NCBI GenBank assembly: GCA_033980235.1
Contig: CM067070.1
Span: 7,828,195 to 7,892,194, forward strand
Direction of reading: 5' to 3'
Origin: Diadema setosum
Taxonomy: Eukaryota > Echinodermata > Echinoidea > Diadematoida > Diadematidae
Length of the DNA stretch: 64,000 nt
Part shown: one piece after another, positions 1-11,501 of the stretch
Numbering within the stretch: the first letter of the stretch is position 1
Layout: the number at the start of each line of letters is the position of its first letter
Notes under the pieces: generated by a model
The model's input: only the letters and a program-made list of their open reading frames with translations
The model's database searches: none
Told to the model about the DNA's origin: nothing
Position numbers and translations under genes: made by a program

Positions 1-1261
1 CACACACACACATACACACAAACAAACAGAAAAATCACACATACATGCACCACAAAGAAAATCATTGAGGAATGACTTTATTGTGGCATAAGGCTATGAC
101 TAATGTTTGAAGTATTTCTCAATTTTGTACATTCTATGAAAAAAAAAAACAATTTCTTTACTGTCCCATACAGAACATAAAACAGTTTTTGCAGTTTTTG
201 TATTTTTTTTTTTTTTTTTGGTCACAGTATCTTCAGCAGACTAAGAAGACAACAGAAAATCCGAACAAAGTGTAATTTTTTGTTTCGAAATTATTTATCT
301 ATAGGCTCCAGCTTGTGATCCTTATTGCTATAGTAGTGTAGTTTACCGGCTTTATATCAAAGTGCTGTAGACTTTGGTCAATTGTGTTGAAGACCGGCAA
401 CCACTGTTAGGGAGTAAATGACCCCAAATTGGACAGGAGCAATAAATGCCAGTCTTGTCTGATCTCTTTCTTCTTTCTTTTCTTCTCTTTATTCATAAAT
501 AGTGGAGTTCCGTCATTATTTCTTCTTTCTATGCTGGTTGACTCATCCCGCGGGCTATTTTCTTGAGGACTGACAATAACGGCTGATGGGGAATGGGGGA
601 ATGGGGGGGGGGGGGCAAGTCTGTGCCTGTCAGTTGAATGTAAACAATACATGGTGTCTTCTTCGGACCCCATTGTGTAGGGCCAAAGAGAGAGCAAATG
701 GAGGTCCTTTTCTTCCCGTCCCAGTGTGTAAATATGGCCCAGACTGTCTCGCTTTTCGCTCTCCGCCTTGTCGTATGGTACCTGTCTTCGAGCTGTGTGC
801 TCGGTATGTTAAGCCCGGCGCTCAACAAAGCTGTACCCAGCCCAAAAGTGTTCAGTTGATCCGTCTAAGCCTCTTCATCTAAAAAATAAAAATGGACTGT
901 CGACGGAGGTGGAGTGGAGTTAGTTGCAAGGTGTACACAAACTATGGCGCAGAGTGTCTTTCTATCTTTCAGACTGAATGATCCATGTCATCTTTGGACA
1001 AACACTGTCTATTAGAGAAACTCAAACATGTATGTCCTCTTACAGTTGCTTAAGTTCTGAGTACACCTGTTATTGACAGGTCCTGTACAAATTCAATCCA
1101 TGTGAATTTCAGAATCATGAGGAATTTTCTTCTTTTTTTAAAACAGATCTGAAGATACAAAGCAAAACAGGGTCTGAGTCATTATAAGCACGTGGTCACT
1201 GAAGGTAGGTGACCATTGTGGCAGATTTGACCACACACAGAAAAGTGTGTGGTTTGCATTT
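1..1261. other. Intergenic-looking DNA, no gene seen
   Basis: It opens with a truncated CA array (1-30), followed by A and T runs near 139 and 207. A CpG-bearing stretch at 540-860 is crossed by frames on both strands, but none has a domain or splice context. A run of 13 G lies near 604-616. I see no gene here. Confidence 0.5.
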
Positions 1262-1530
1262 CCAGTTTCAATTTCATTTCATTCCATTTCATGTCATTTC
1301 ATGTCATGTCATGTCATGTCATGTCATGTCATTTCATTTCATTTCATTTCATTTCATTTCATTTCATTTCATTTCATTTCATTTCATTTCATTTCATTTC
1401 ATTTCATTTCATTTCATTTCATTTCATTTCATTTCATTTCATTTCATTTCATTTCATTTCATTTCATTTCATTTCATTTCATTTCATTTCATTTCATTTC
1501 ATTTCATTTCATTTCATTTCATTTCATTTC
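1262..1530. repeat. (ATTTC)n pentanucleotide array with an (ATGTC)n block
   Basis: Perfect ATTTC repeats fill about 1332-1530. A shorter ATGTC block lies at about 1291-1331 and degenerate units at the left edge. Neither unit makes a stop codon in any forward frame, so three overlapping frames of 102-124 residues (repeating ISFHF) appear there. These are artefacts of the repeat, not genes. Confidence 0.95.
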
Positions 1531-1749
1531 TCAAACATTGCAGACTGCCTTGCATAAACCCCTTTGCTCCTATACAAATGTAGTCTTCCAGTGATTATGA
1601 ATAAGTGATACTGCCGATTATCATGCATCACATTTATATGCACAGTACTAGTCACATTTCTTGATGGATATTATCGAAATTTGGTATCGAGGGGCATTAT
1701 TAAAGTGATATAATTGTCTTTATACCTATTATCATCATTTTGATCATTG

Positions 1750-1750
1750 A

Positions 1751-1819
<69 letters not shown>

Positions 1820-1841
1820 CATTATTGTTATTATTATTATT

Positions 1842-1873
<32 letters not shown>

Positions 1874-1892
1874 CATCACCATTACCATCATT
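1750..1892. repeat. (ATT)n to (ATC)n trinucleotide array
   Basis: ATT repeats from about 1751 grade into ATC/ACC-type repeats by about 1892. The poly-Ile, Leu, Asn and Met frames on both strands are repeat artefacts. Confidence 0.95.
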
Positions 1893-2455
1893 GTGGAAGT
1901 TAATGTTGATTGTTGTTCTCATCATTACTATAAACATCATTATTTTTATCACCCTCATTATCATCATCATTTTTCTGGCTAGCAGCCACAATAAACCACC
2001 ATAATTATATGACATCAGCAGTGCACACATTTTCCTGGCCTGAGAATCAGATACTGACTTGTAGATTGTCCATTGCTCGGAGAACCTGTCTGTATCTGTG
2101 TGAGCATGTATTTGCTTTGTTTTGTCCTAATCTCATCCTAGCCTTACTCCCAAATTTTCCCTCATGGGGAAACCTGGACAAGGAGATTTTGTGAAGTGGG
2201 ATTAAGGTTAACGATTAGCATTAGGATTAAGGTCAGTGCTTTGATAGAGGAGTTAACAGTTAGATTATATAAACCCCATGAAAGGGGATGGACATTTTTA
2301 GGCATGATGAAAGTTAGAAGAAAATGGAGAGTGGCCAACTTGTGTAAGAAAAAATATCAACAACATGGTTCTCCTTCAAAGCTACTCTTCATTGAAGTAA
2401 TAGTAATTTGCCCAGATATTCATTGTCTCAGTTTGAGCTCTAACATTATTCAATA

Positions 2456-2542
2456 CGCTGAAGATGAGTCCCATGAATACTTGGGCAGGTGTCTATGGGA
2501 AATGTGTGTTATAGCAAAATCAGTCCGTCCTCAATGGGTTAA
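2456..2542 (+). mobile_element. 93-bp TTAA-type MITE, copy A (left end decayed)
   Basis: It carries the family core 'gggcaggtgtctatggga' and ends in 'cctcaatgggttaa'. The left terminal TTAACCC is mutated. The consensus ends are TTAACCCATTGAGGA and its complement. TTAA at the border and CCC at the tip resemble piggyBac-type ends. It encodes no transposase. Confidence 0.7.
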
Positions 2543-2728
2543 GATTATGGTGTATCAACTCACAGGATGTTGGTACTTGGTAAGCCTTGTACAGAGTGTA
2601 CGGGGATTTGGGAATCTAGTAGAGAACCAGTTAAAGATCCGGTAGTAAGGGGATACCCTTCAATGGGAAGACTGGCCCATATCTACTGGGCCCATTTTAT
2701 CAAAAGATAAAGTCAATTAAAAATTTCC

Positions 2729-3288
2729 TTAAAGGTAGGGAATCCCATTTGCATGCCTTAAATGAAGAGGTGTATAAACACAGTGGTATGTTGAAGAGAG
2801 TATCATTTTAGAAACTCCCATAAAGTATTGAAAGTGGAAGGTAACATTTAGTACATTTTTATTGACCGTTAGATTTTGAATTGAATTTTTTTCGGGACTC
2901 ACCGTAAATTCCAGTACATTACTAGGCTACCTTTGCAGACCCATGCACTGCATGTGTGTCCATCATGTATATTTTGTGAATAAAGTTCATCAAAACTTAC
3001 AAACATTTCTATATACATTCTTGCCACACACTCTATATGTTATTACATCAGCTCTTTTACTTTTAGATTTGTGTTTATAGATAAAAAGTACAGAAGACTG
3101 CAACAAAAAGGCTTAAGTGTGGCTGACACACAGAACTACTGAGTGGTTGAGTTTTGTGCATTGTTCAAATTGTAGATAACTGTTGACTTCCAAACTTTTA
3201 AGCAGTGGCCTAAACAAGTCCCCTGATGTTCATATTTCATATTTTGCTGCATTTTGGGAGTTCTGTAAAAGGTATCCCCTACCTTTAA
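2729..3288. mobile_element. 560-bp TTAA-bounded non-autonomous element
   Basis: The left end is TTAAAGGTAGGGAATCCC and the right end reads GGTATCCCCTACCTTTAA, an imperfect inverted repeat with TTAA at both borders. The interior is AT-rich with no long frame. The right border TTAA runs straight into CCCACAAG, so it also reads TTAACCC, like the ends of the 93-bp family. It is one copy only, so the limits rest on the inverted repeat. Confidence 0.6.
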
Positions 3289-5156
3289 CCCACAAGCTGC
3301 CATAGACTTATGATAGAAATCAACTCTATGATCAATTATAACTCTTCATAAAACAGGGCCCTGATATATTTGGGAATCCCTGTAATGAGTTGCATAGGCC
3401 TATAGCTTTATTATTGATTTCTATGTACGTACATACACGGCTGAAGAGTCTGGACTGGATAAATTTTACAAAAATAAACAAAACAAATTCACTTGTAATA
3501 AAAAAAGTAGGAACATAAATGCTGCTTATAATGATATGAGGAGTATTTATTCCTCCCACAATGCTGTTACTAGAAGGAAACGTACATTGCTTCTCTAATA
3601 GCCTGATTAGGGATACAGGACAGAAAGAACACCTATGTTTGATTACATGTATTTCTGCTTGATATCAAAACTCTCAAAGAACCAGCGACAGGCAAGAAGC
3701 AATTCTATTTTTACTTATACCAATTAATTTTCACTATTTTCAGCAAAATTGCAAAACATACAAATATTGTGCAAATAACCTTAATATCAGTATTTTGGCA
3801 ATGGCCATAGATACCCCAAATTATCCTGCAACAAAGTGTCATGATTTAGCATAATATATGTAGTTTATCTGGCCGTATTGATTATCTGGATGGCTGCTTT
3901 TCCACACAATCAGACAAGTAAGGTTGGACTGTATGTACAGAAATTTGCTAGGGTCATGCACTTTACAATTATTGATACTTGGATGACTGATGTATTTATT
4001 ACCTGTGAGAATTATTGTCTGGCCATTGCTGTCCCTCCACTGCTATGGAGTGAGCTCAATGGCCAGCCTCCCCCTCCCGGGAGAATCGAGCATTCCAAGC
4101 CTAACTCTTGCAGCAACCCCTAATAACATCCACAGTGTGTGTGTTCTATATGAATAGCTGTTCCACTGACGATAATAGGTGTGTAAGGAAGCCCACAATA
4201 ATGTATGATGCATGTAAGCATGCGCACAGAGCACACACACTTCAGTGATTAGTCTTAAATTGCAGTCCCTAGGAAGATATTTCCTTTCCTCTTCTGTTCG
4301 AGCAAAGCTACTTCAGACCACATCATTACGATTTTTTGTTTGTGTGCTTATTTTTCACAACTTTATTTCAAGGTTGTGATTGTTGGATTATATTCAAAAT
4401 TATTTTTGTTAACATTTGACTTCAGATTTTGAATTTGGACTGCATTTGATAAAATTCAAAGTAGCATTTTTGATTCTGACCCTATATGTATGTTGACACT
4501 TTGTGTTTATGGCTTTATCAATGAAATTTTTTTCTATTCATGAGTGGATTGCAAAAAATATGTTCATGAATTTCATCTGCCCACTCTCTCTAAAAATGAT
4601 GTTATTGGTAGCTGTAGATCCCAAATAGAACATTTTTGTAATGTGTTACAATTTATGGATGATTTCTTATCCTACAGCCTAGTAACAAAGCATTTTATTT
4701 ACCTACTTCTTCCACGTAAGTTCCATAGGCAGGAATTCACTCAGTTGTTGCTAGGTAGGGCAAGCCTCTGGCAAGCTTTGTGGTTTTTAGGGACAAGTTT
4801 TGTCAATAAAGTATGCATAAAATTTGAACACATTACAGAACCAGTCAAGAGGAAGCATATTGAATATGAAATGTATTCAAGAGATTTTGCTGACATTTCT
4901 TCTGATTTTTTTTTCCTTTTCTCATTGAAATAATACTCCATGAGCACAGCTGTTGTGTGTCTATGAATTCAGTGAACGTAATATCGGCAGTCTGATAACT
5001 TCACATTATGGAGAATGTTTCCGATCCTTTACAGGGTCTACATGAGTGGAGACTAGCCTAATAAAGCCATATTTTATACTACACTGCCATGAATGGCCTG
5101 TTCAGGTTACTCTAGCCAGGGTACACAGCATGTGTTACACTGAGGGAAAATACCTC
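3289..5156. other. AT-rich DNA, no gene seen
   Basis: The longest frame (4544-4933, +, 129 residues) contains the string FMDDF, which recalls a reverse transcriptase active-site motif, but no other motif supports it. The rest is low-complexity AT-rich DNA with no recognised repeat. Confidence 0.4.
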
Positions 5157-5231
5157 CTGTGTGTCTTCATCTGTGTGCGTGTGTGTAGATTTTATGTGTG
5201 TGTGTGTGGGGCGCATGTGTGTGTGTGTGCT
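5157..5231. repeat. Imperfect (TG)n array
   Basis: Interrupted TG dinucleotides lie just upstream of the CpG-richer leader and promoter block of the signal-peptide gene. Confidence 0.9.
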
Positions 5232-5399
5232 GCTTACTCACTCATACAATGTGTGTGGGAGATGCGGAGATGCTACTCAACTTGCACTGGCTGTGTGCTG
5301 CCATCCACCGGCCCACAGTTCGCTTGCTGAGTTCAGTGGATCCAGTGTAAGCGCTGGCGTTTCCCTCTGCCGATAGCTGCGACAGGGGTTCTCTTCCAG

Positions 5400-6433
5400 A
5401 CGTCGAGCACTGGGTGCCCTATCCGTCCCTCTCTCTTACTCTCCTCCATACCGGTTGGTGTGGCGCTCATCCGACGCCCGCTTCCAACCCCGCTGTGCTC
5501 ATCTCCGAGACGAGGATTGCCCCCCTTCCTCCGATCTGCCTTCCTTGTGGGGATGCTGCACCCTCCGATTCACCCCCAATCTACTTGGAGTGTATCACAA
5601 CGTTTAATATATATATTTTTTTCTCTCACTCTTGTGCTATCCTCCAGCCAAGCTTCCTTTGACGGGTTGAGGATTCCTCGGAGCGAAAATCTATACGATC
5701 ACTAGAGATTGGCATTCTCTCCCCATCTCATCCAATCTTTTCATTTCGTCCTTTCTCCGACAGGATTCGCTTCCGTCGGACAATCAGGTGGCGGGAGGAG
5801 TTTCTTTGACGAAAAGGACAGAGAGAGACGAGGATAAAACTTAACGAGGAGAAGAGGACATTTCTGTGGAGTCATCCAGTTTGTCTTACCTCCGTCGCCA
5901 CATCTGGAGTTGGACCGTCGGACGTGGAAAAACATTTGGATCTTACTACGACCCTCGGGAAGAAAATTATCATTTGGAAGACATCGTTGTGTGGATCAAA
6001 AGCTTCCGTACGAAATGCTAGCTTGTGAAATTTCCTCTTTCGTTTAGCTCTGGAGGGGAGCACGAAAATGTGATTCATACATCTTCTCGAAAAAGAAATA
6101 TATTGCCGATTTCTTAATTGTTGAGGAGTAAATGCAGTGTCATTCATCATCATTTGTGATTGGCCATTACTCGCGGAAAGGAGAAAAAGCAAATTGATTC
6201 CGTCAGTATCAGTGGAGGAAAATTGGAAAGTGATTTATTTCATCTTCTGTTTCATCTCGTGAGAATATCACTGCTGGAAATTCACGGAGCATTGTTATAT
6301 ATCAAAAAAAAAAAAAAATCTGTTGTGTCAGGTTTTATATTTGCGCGTTCAGTGTGTGCCTCTCCGACTTGCGACGGCCCATCTCGCACCAGTGTGGACA
6401 AATGTAAGGGATTATCGACTTGCGGAAATCGTC
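5400..6433 (+). promoter_or_regulatory. Probable 5' leader and promoter-proximal region of the signal-peptide gene
   Basis: About 1 kb with more CpG and more complex sequence than its flanks runs directly into the ATG at 6434. It contains several upstream ATGs, for example at 6015, 6068 and 6132, and a minimal start-stop uORF at 6402. A pyrimidine-rich stretch lies around 5425-5455 and again at 5620-5760. I could not identify a TATA box or initiator, and the 5' limit is only approximate. ORFs in the block are short and lack domain features, so I read it as leader or promoter rather than coding. Confidence 0.4.
6402..6407 (+). promoter_or_regulatory. Start-stop minimal upstream ORF (ATGTAA)
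   Basis: An ATG followed directly by TAA lies 32 bases before the main ATG at 6434. Start-stop uORFs are known in other eukaryotes to stall ribosomes and damp translation of the main frame. The -3 base here is C, so initiation may be weak. It matters only if transcription begins upstream of 6402. Confidence 0.35.
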
Positions 6434-6512
6434 ATGGAGACACAGCGGGGATTGCGACTGGCATTGGTGATTACGTGGATATGTGCCTCGCTGCCCAGGA
6501 TTAACACGCAAG
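6434..6512 (+). CDS. First coding exon of a secreted or membrane protein (signal peptide exon, partial gene)
   Basis: The ATG at 6434 opens 26 codons plus one base, ending at AG|GTAAGC, a consensus splice donor at 6512/6513. The peptide starts METQRG, has two arginines in the n-region (residues 5 and 8), and then a hydrophobic core (LALVITWICASL, about residues 9-20) followed by PRINTQ. This is the layout of a cleavable signal peptide. The intron phase is 1, which is typical of the first intron after a signal peptide in extracellular and receptor genes. The start context has G at -3 and G at +4, and there is no in-frame ATG upstream in the same open frame. No downstream exon could be joined with confidence, so the protein family is unknown. 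It lies at the end of a CpG-richer block, as expected for a transcription start region. What I see is the exon; its membership of a long-intron secreted or receptor gene is inference. Confidence 0.6.
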
Positions 6513-7320
6513 GTAAGCAGAGCACAATTTTTTTTATATTCGACATCTCCAGTTCGATCTGATTTATCATCTTTTTTTTTTTCTTTTTCTTTTAGTAAGT
6601 GGGATTCCACCGCCTCCCTCCTTCCCTCCCCCCCCCACCATAGCTGTAATGTTTTCTCATCTTCATTCACCAATGCAAACATCTCATTTTCACCCTCTGG
6701 GTTTTTGGAGTTTTAAAGGATTTTCTCTCCCTCTCATCTTTTTTTTTTTATCTCTTTCCCTGCCGGTCTGGAAGGTTTCTACTCCTCTGGTAAAAGCTCA
6801 GTCACAAGCATGATGAATGAAAGGCTGATGCTTATTACATTCAGATATACCGGGGGCACTAAATCTTTCCAGTGCATCACAAGGCTTCCATCATTTAGGA
6901 GCATAAGTATGCTACTCTTCTCCGAAGCCATATTTTTGAGAAAAAAGGATTTTTGTCCGATTTTGATTTCATTCCCCACGGCAAGGAGATGGTGGACTGG
7001 ATTGCGACGCGAGGTGGAATCGACAGTCGGAAAGGTTCGCCGCCTCACAAATAGCATTCCAATGGAGGTGTTTCTTCCGCCTAAATATAGTCCACCGTTT
7101 GCCCGCCTATCGCGTTACGGCATTGATAAACGTGTCTTCCAATTACCTGCGATGCACGGTAATGAGTTCTTTGCGCCACAATTCACATGGACAGCACCGA
7201 TTTGTGTAAAGCGCCCCAATCTTTTTAAGCGTATTCCGTTCCAAATCCCCTCACGTCGATACCCCGCCATGCAAGGAGCGAGCGAGGAAGAGGGAAGAAA
7301 GGAAAAAAAAAAAGAATAAC
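6513..7320 (+). other. Start of the putative first intron, with a CpG-rich island
   Basis: The sequence begins GTAAGC after the signal-peptide exon and runs into pyrimidine-rich DNA. From about 6970 to 7280 it is unusually CpG-rich and unique-looking. A 169-residue frame crosses it (6810-7319, +), but it has no recognisable domain, begins in low-quality sequence and ends in a lysine run. I favour an intronic regulatory element over an exon. Confidence 0.3.
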
Positions 7321-8299
7321 GAATACTGTCTCCTCCTTGAAACCCTCCTAAAAGGTCACGGGATATATTTTCTTTCTTCTGCCGAAAATAAAAGCTCCAT
7401 ATCGTCTGATATCTGCATTTCTACGTTGTTGTTGTTTTCTTTTCCTGCCCAATATTAGCTTATAATGTCAGAATTATCGCGGCCCTTGATCAGGAGATGC
7501 TGTTTTGCCGGCCGCTCGACTCGAACTGCACAGGGACTAAAGATAGCCATGCATTCTCCTGATATTGTGCATTGATAATGTTTGCTCGCATCAAGTCTGA
7601 GAAAAATGAGAAGAGAAACAACAAGGTCTGTCAGATTTCGTGTTTATTTTTTTCCTGAACTTGTGATCTTGAGCTAGTTTTTCACATATATGTGATAGGA
7701 TATATGTTTATTTACTGAATTCATTTGCTGCACAGTGCTTTCACACATGGCAGGGGTTTTTTTTCTGTGTGTAGGTTGCTGCTTGTAGCTTTGTAGCTTT
7801 TACTAGGCATGATTGATCGTGATTATGTGGAAGAAACTGCTAAATCAGATCGAATCAAATGAAATTATGAGGGAAGGCACAATGTTTATTGGAGACATGG
7901 CAAGATGTGATGTGAATTGCTACGCGTGGTAATGAGAAACAATCGCGCTGGGAGTGTGTAGAAAATCCGACGTAGTTCTGCGCGAGGATTCATCCCACTT
8001 CTGTGGATACGAGATTACATCACCAGGTGTGAGCGAGGAAAGCGTCGTCTCTCGAGGGGGGAAGTCGGGAGAGTTATGACGTGGATACACTTCTCAGGTG
8101 ATGACTTAATGAGAGCAATGTTGAGTCTGTCAAAGACTCGCAATAACATGATAACGTGCATGCCTATATCTGTTATGATCAAATATTGAGTGTGTTTTGA
8201 CATTCCTGCTGATACTCAATGTCATAAGCTGTTTCCAAGACTTATGTGAATAGATCATGGAAAGCACTGTTTTACAACAGGACTAGGAAATAGATATAA
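7321..8299. other. Intron-like DNA, no gene seen
   Basis: It is AT-rich with some CpG around 7480-7560 and 7920-8080. No frame has exon-like context and I recognise no repeat. Confidence 0.4.
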
Positions 8300-8315
8300 G
8301 AGAGAGAGAGAGAGA

Positions 8316-8545
8316 GTGAAAGAGAGGAAAAAATGAGAGATACAAATATATACATATGCACAGTATCTAATATACTCTTTTACCGAACACATGCATGCAC
8401 ACCTGTAATATATATTTGTATTCCTGTGAAAGAGAAAAGAAAATGAGAGATACAAATATATACATATGCACAGTATCTAATATACTCTTTTACCCAAACA
8501 CATGCATGCACACCTGTAAATATATATATTTATATTCATGTGTCT
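8316..8545. repeat. 110-bp tandem duplication (two copies)
   Basis: The block starting 'gtgaaagagagg' near 8316 recurs 110 bases later near 8426. Shared segments include 'gagagatacaaatatataca' and 'catgcatgcacacctgtaa'. The copies differ by a few bases, so the duplication is fairly recent. It is flanked by a GA array (8300-8316) and a TG array (about 8540-8577). Confidence 0.85.
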
Positions 8546-8577
8546 GTGTGTGTATGTGTGTGTGTGTGGGTGTGTAG

Positions 8578-10363
8578 GTCCTATACATTATGTGATATAC
8601 TGCTGCACACTCTGTGTAGCTTCCACTCCCTACCCCCCCCCCCCCCCATGAGACACTTTGCTCACATTGTAGCTATGTGAAAGACATCAGAAATTATCCT
8701 CGAAAGCCCAACAACAGCAAACATACAAACACACACACACAAACACAGAGTAAACACACTCAATAGATGGAGAGAGAGAGAGAGACAGACAGAGAATGAG
8801 AAAGAGAATAAGAATTTTTTTTTTCAAATCTTTTTATTCAGTATGCTCAACGCACACACACACACACAGTGCAACCTGTCCATATATGTATGTTATGTAC
8901 AGGATTATCATTATTCCCAAGTATGTATAATTTACTGCATCTAGAGAGAGTTTTATGGTAAGGGTTTGCATTTTTCCTTTTTTTTCACTCATTTTCCTTT
9001 TTGCATTGACATTTCTTAAAAGAATAAAGAAAAAATGCACACTTGTTACATATAGTTTCTGAATGATGCACCTTATCTTTTCGCAGATAATGGCATAGAA
9101 ATTATCACCTTTTTTTTGGGGGGGGGGACAAGATGATTTCACACACAATTCAAATATGATTGTCAGTGTGATAGAAGTAACACACATGTCATCTGGTAAA
9201 AAATACAATACTGGAGTGGAAAATATTCTATTCAATGCAATTTATATCTCTCATAGACAAAAATGATACATACAAGTATGCTTTTTTTGGTTCATGTTAT
9301 TGAGCAATTGAAAAAAAAAAGAAAGAATGGTGATATTGTGGATGTTACAGGAAGATTTTTGGTCATGTTGTAATGTGCGGGGTAATGAGGAGGTATCATT
9401 TAGATATCTTGATGAATAATTTGTGTTGGTCGGGTACCAGTGTGTTGATGAGGATATTCTTGTCTCTGATTTTGCTTTTGCCCCCATGCCCCCCCCCCCC
9501 CCCATCCCAGCAGAATTTTGGTGGAGTAATGCCAGCATTTTTGTTTTTGTCTTTTTGTGTCTTTTTTTTTCTCTTGTGAAAGGGATATGTAACAACGTGG
9601 AGTCGATCTACAGGCAAATGTGATTAGGGTTTGCGATGATGCGTTACGCACGCAACTCAAATATCCTCCTCCCAGAAAAACAGCTCCGTAGTCGAAGCAG
9701 ACAAATGAAATGTCAACGTGACACCGATATCGTCTCGGCAAATGACGGGAATTTATTCACCGCGCAAACATCATCGCGATACATTTCGATAGCGAGCCAT
9801 CCCTCATCGGGGAGGGTTCTTCAAGTTGGGATGCGAATGAGGCCTTGGCGTTTTCATGCATTTTGGCTGAGCAGAGAGAGAGATAAAGAGAAGAGAAAGA
9901 AAAAACAACAACAACAGTGTTCAGTGCATCGCATTGAGAATTATTCAGGATGATTTTTATCTGAATACGAATACGATGTGTGAGGGCAATCACAATATGC
10001 ACAGTGCAGAATATTTAAGTGAAGCTTGATTGTGTAATGCATAGACCTATCTCACCTTCCATTATAGGTATGGAAGAGAGTCTGTTGTAAGGGGCATGTA
10101 TTTAAAATGGCGGGGAGATCTCATCGAGTTTAAATGATTATTTTTTTTTCCCTCATCATACTCCATTGCCAAATTTGGGGTTTCATCATTCATATTTGTA
10201 TGACTAATAACTGCCCTTCCCTTGTTCCTTAGAATGCACACATGCATGAAAAATTGCCTCGATTTAACATTGATCCGATCTATTGATTGTATGGAGCCAA
10301 TGTATCTCATCATCCACCATGCCCCGCCCCTATTTTGTATCCTCTCTTCCATCTCTCCCTCTG

Positions 10364-10399
<36 letters not shown>

Positions 10400-11057
10400 A
10401 AGGTTATAAGTATTTCTTGTGTAATGTGGGCATAGTTATTAAGCCATCATTAATTCATAGATCTTTCAACTGGTGTACAATGTAACGGAGTAAATTGCAG
10501 TCAAACAGCCTATACTGTCCCACCTCCCCCCCCCCCCCCCACCACGTCCACCACCATCACGGCCATCAATTAAACATGGATAATTCTGTGTGGCTTCAGA
10601 TATCGTCATGCCTACAATAGCACCCATTATTCACAGGGGGGAACGTGTGTGTAGCAAAAGGAGAATAGGTAAAAATAATCAACAAAATTGACAATGCAGC
10701 AGACTGCCATTTGAAGGGATAAAACTGTTCATATGTAAAAAAGAAAAGAAAGAAATGTATTATATAGATTGCATTTGCATGTACTTTTTCATATCATGAT
10801 AATGCTTGCTATGATATTCTGATAATAATGTTTACTATGATACTCAACATTGCTGTGTATTGTGCAGTGACATATCGAGCCACAATGCTGTACCTATTCC
10901 TTAATTCTCTTTTGGATGTAATTCTGCTGAGAAATCAAGTTTGTTTTTTCAAGTTCACGGCGTATGATATTATGCACGCAGAGATATTTGCCAAGAGCTG
11001 CAAACAAGATCCACAGAAATCTCACTCATCAGATGCCAAGGGATATGTGGTTACTGC
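8578..11057. other. Intron-like DNA with simple repeats and one CpG-rich island
   Basis: It holds CA, GA and poly-C/G tracts (8634-8648, 9118-9128, 9489-9503, 10526-10541) and a CT array at 10361-10399. A CpG-rich, non-repetitive stretch at about 9640-9860 has open frames on both strands but no splice context, so it could be regulatory. Confidence 0.4.
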
Positions 11058-11075
11058 TTAGATAGATAGATAGAC

Positions 11076-11113
<38 letters not shown>

Positions 11114-11501
11114 ATAGATAGACAGATAGATAGACAGATAGATAGATAGATAGACAGATAGATGGATAGACAGATAGATAGACAGATAGATGGATAGACA
11201 GATAGATAGATAGATAGACAGATAGATAGATAGACAGATAGATAGATAGATAGATAGATAGATGGATAGATAGATGGATAGATAAATAGATAGACAGATA
11301 GATGGATAGACAGATAGATAGATAGATAGATAGATGGATAGATAGATAGATAGATAGATGGATAGATAAATAGATAGACAGATAGATGGATAGACAGATA
11401 GATAAATAGATAGATAGATGGATAGATAGATAGATAGATAGATGGATAGATAAATAGATAGACAGATAGATGGATAGACAGATAGATAGATAGATAGATA
11501 A
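11058..11501. repeat. (GATA)n array with GACA/GATG variants and an 84-bp higher-order unit
   Basis: Tetranucleotide GATA repeats carry interspersed GACA, GATG and AAATA variants. The variant string 'aaatagatagacagatagat' begins at about 11284, 11368 and 11452, an exact 84-bp spacing (21 tetramers). The long Ile-Tyr-Leu-Ser frames on the minus strand are repeat artefacts. Confidence 0.95.

Noticed and set aside
1209..1594. Overlapping frames of 102-124 residues repeating ISFHF
   Set aside because: They are translations of the ATTTC microsatellite in three frames; the unit has no forward stop codon.
4544..4933. Frame with FMDDF resembling the reverse transcriptase YxDD motif
   Set aside because: No flanking reverse transcriptase motifs, AT-rich composition and no repeat context; probably chance.
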